Positions 5,369 to 5,412 of a stretch of 5,412 nt of DNA are shown one piece after another. The position numbers and the translations under genes were made by a program. The DNA is from Deltaproteobacteria bacterium. Its GTDB lineage: Bacteria > Desulfobacterota > DSM-4660 > Desulfatiglandales > B25-G16. The DNA lies in contig JAFDDS010000268.1 in NCBI GenBank assembly GCA_019310745.1, forward strand, positions 1 through 5,412, read 5' to 3'. The notes under the pieces are model-generated. The model was not told the DNA's origin. It saw only the letters and a program-made list of their open reading frames with translations, and did no database searches. Each line of letters opens with the position of its first letter. Position 1 is the stretch's first letter.

Positions 5369-5412
5369 TTACAAATCCTCGGCACATATTGATATCTGCC
5401 GAGGATTTGTAA
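5369..5412. promoter_or_regulatory. Perfect 16-bp inverted repeat upstream of abiEi, likely AbiEi operator
   Basis: TTACAAATCCTCGGCA (5369-5384) and TGCCGAGGATTTGTAA (5397-5412) are perfect reverse complements around a 12-base A/T-rich spacer. AbiEi antitoxins are known to bind inverted repeats in their own promoter, and this one lies 15 bases before the abiEi ATG. On the minus strand the spacer contains TATCAA (4/6 to a -10), so repressors on both arms would flank or cover a promoter. There is no T tract on either side, arguing against a terminator. The window ends on the last base of the arm, so the repeat could be longer. Confidence 0.75.

Noticed and set aside
1..5412. CRISPR array, tRNA, rRNA or insertion sequence
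   Set aside because: No regular spaced repeats, no cloverleaf or rRNA signature and no transposase-like reading frame were seen on either strand.

Overview
The window is 5.4 kb of bacterial chromosome with every recognisable gene on the minus strand. It reads from right to left as an AbiE-type toxin-antitoxin pair, a flavoprotein gene that looks frame-disrupted, and the start of a division and cell wall (dcw) cluster: mraZ, rsmH, ftsL, and ftsI cut by the left window edge. The dcw order, the AT-rich dcw DNA (sampled 60-base lines near 38% GC) and a flavoprotein with a compact cysteine motif suggest a bacterium with anaerobic relatives. A Desulfobacterota-like lineage is only a guess.

Region 1-2925 is the dcw operon head. 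mraZ lies behind a TTGACA -35 box, two short inverted repeats and three AAAGTG boxes at 10-bp spacing, the hallmark of MraZ autoregulation. rsmH follows after 12 bases with a strong Shine-Dalgarno sequence. ftsL overlaps rsmH by 8 bases, and ftsI overlaps ftsL by 17. RsmH modifies 16S rRNA, while FtsL and FtsI belong to the septal peptidoglycan machine.

Region 2926-3795 holds the flavoprotein gene. Its conserved first 37 residues, including the FMN phosphate loop, are in one frame behind a good ribosome binding site. The rest, with a CX2CX2CX5C motif, is in another frame. A short deletion is the simplest explanation. A weak hairpin with a T-rich tail follows the gene.

Region 3767-5412 holds abiEii (nucleotidyltransferase toxin) and abiEi (winged-helix antitoxin), overlapping by ATGA. 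This part has clearly higher GC in the lines sampled (up to about 53%). The toxin's last codons and stop lie inside a roughly 59-base segment laid out like an integron attC site, so the pair may be, or derive from, an integron cassette. Upstream of abiEi the window ends exactly on a perfect 16-bp inverted repeat (12-base spacer), the likely antitoxin operator.

The best candidates for something new are the attC-like end of the abiE module and its operator palindrome. No wholly unknown gene system is visible.
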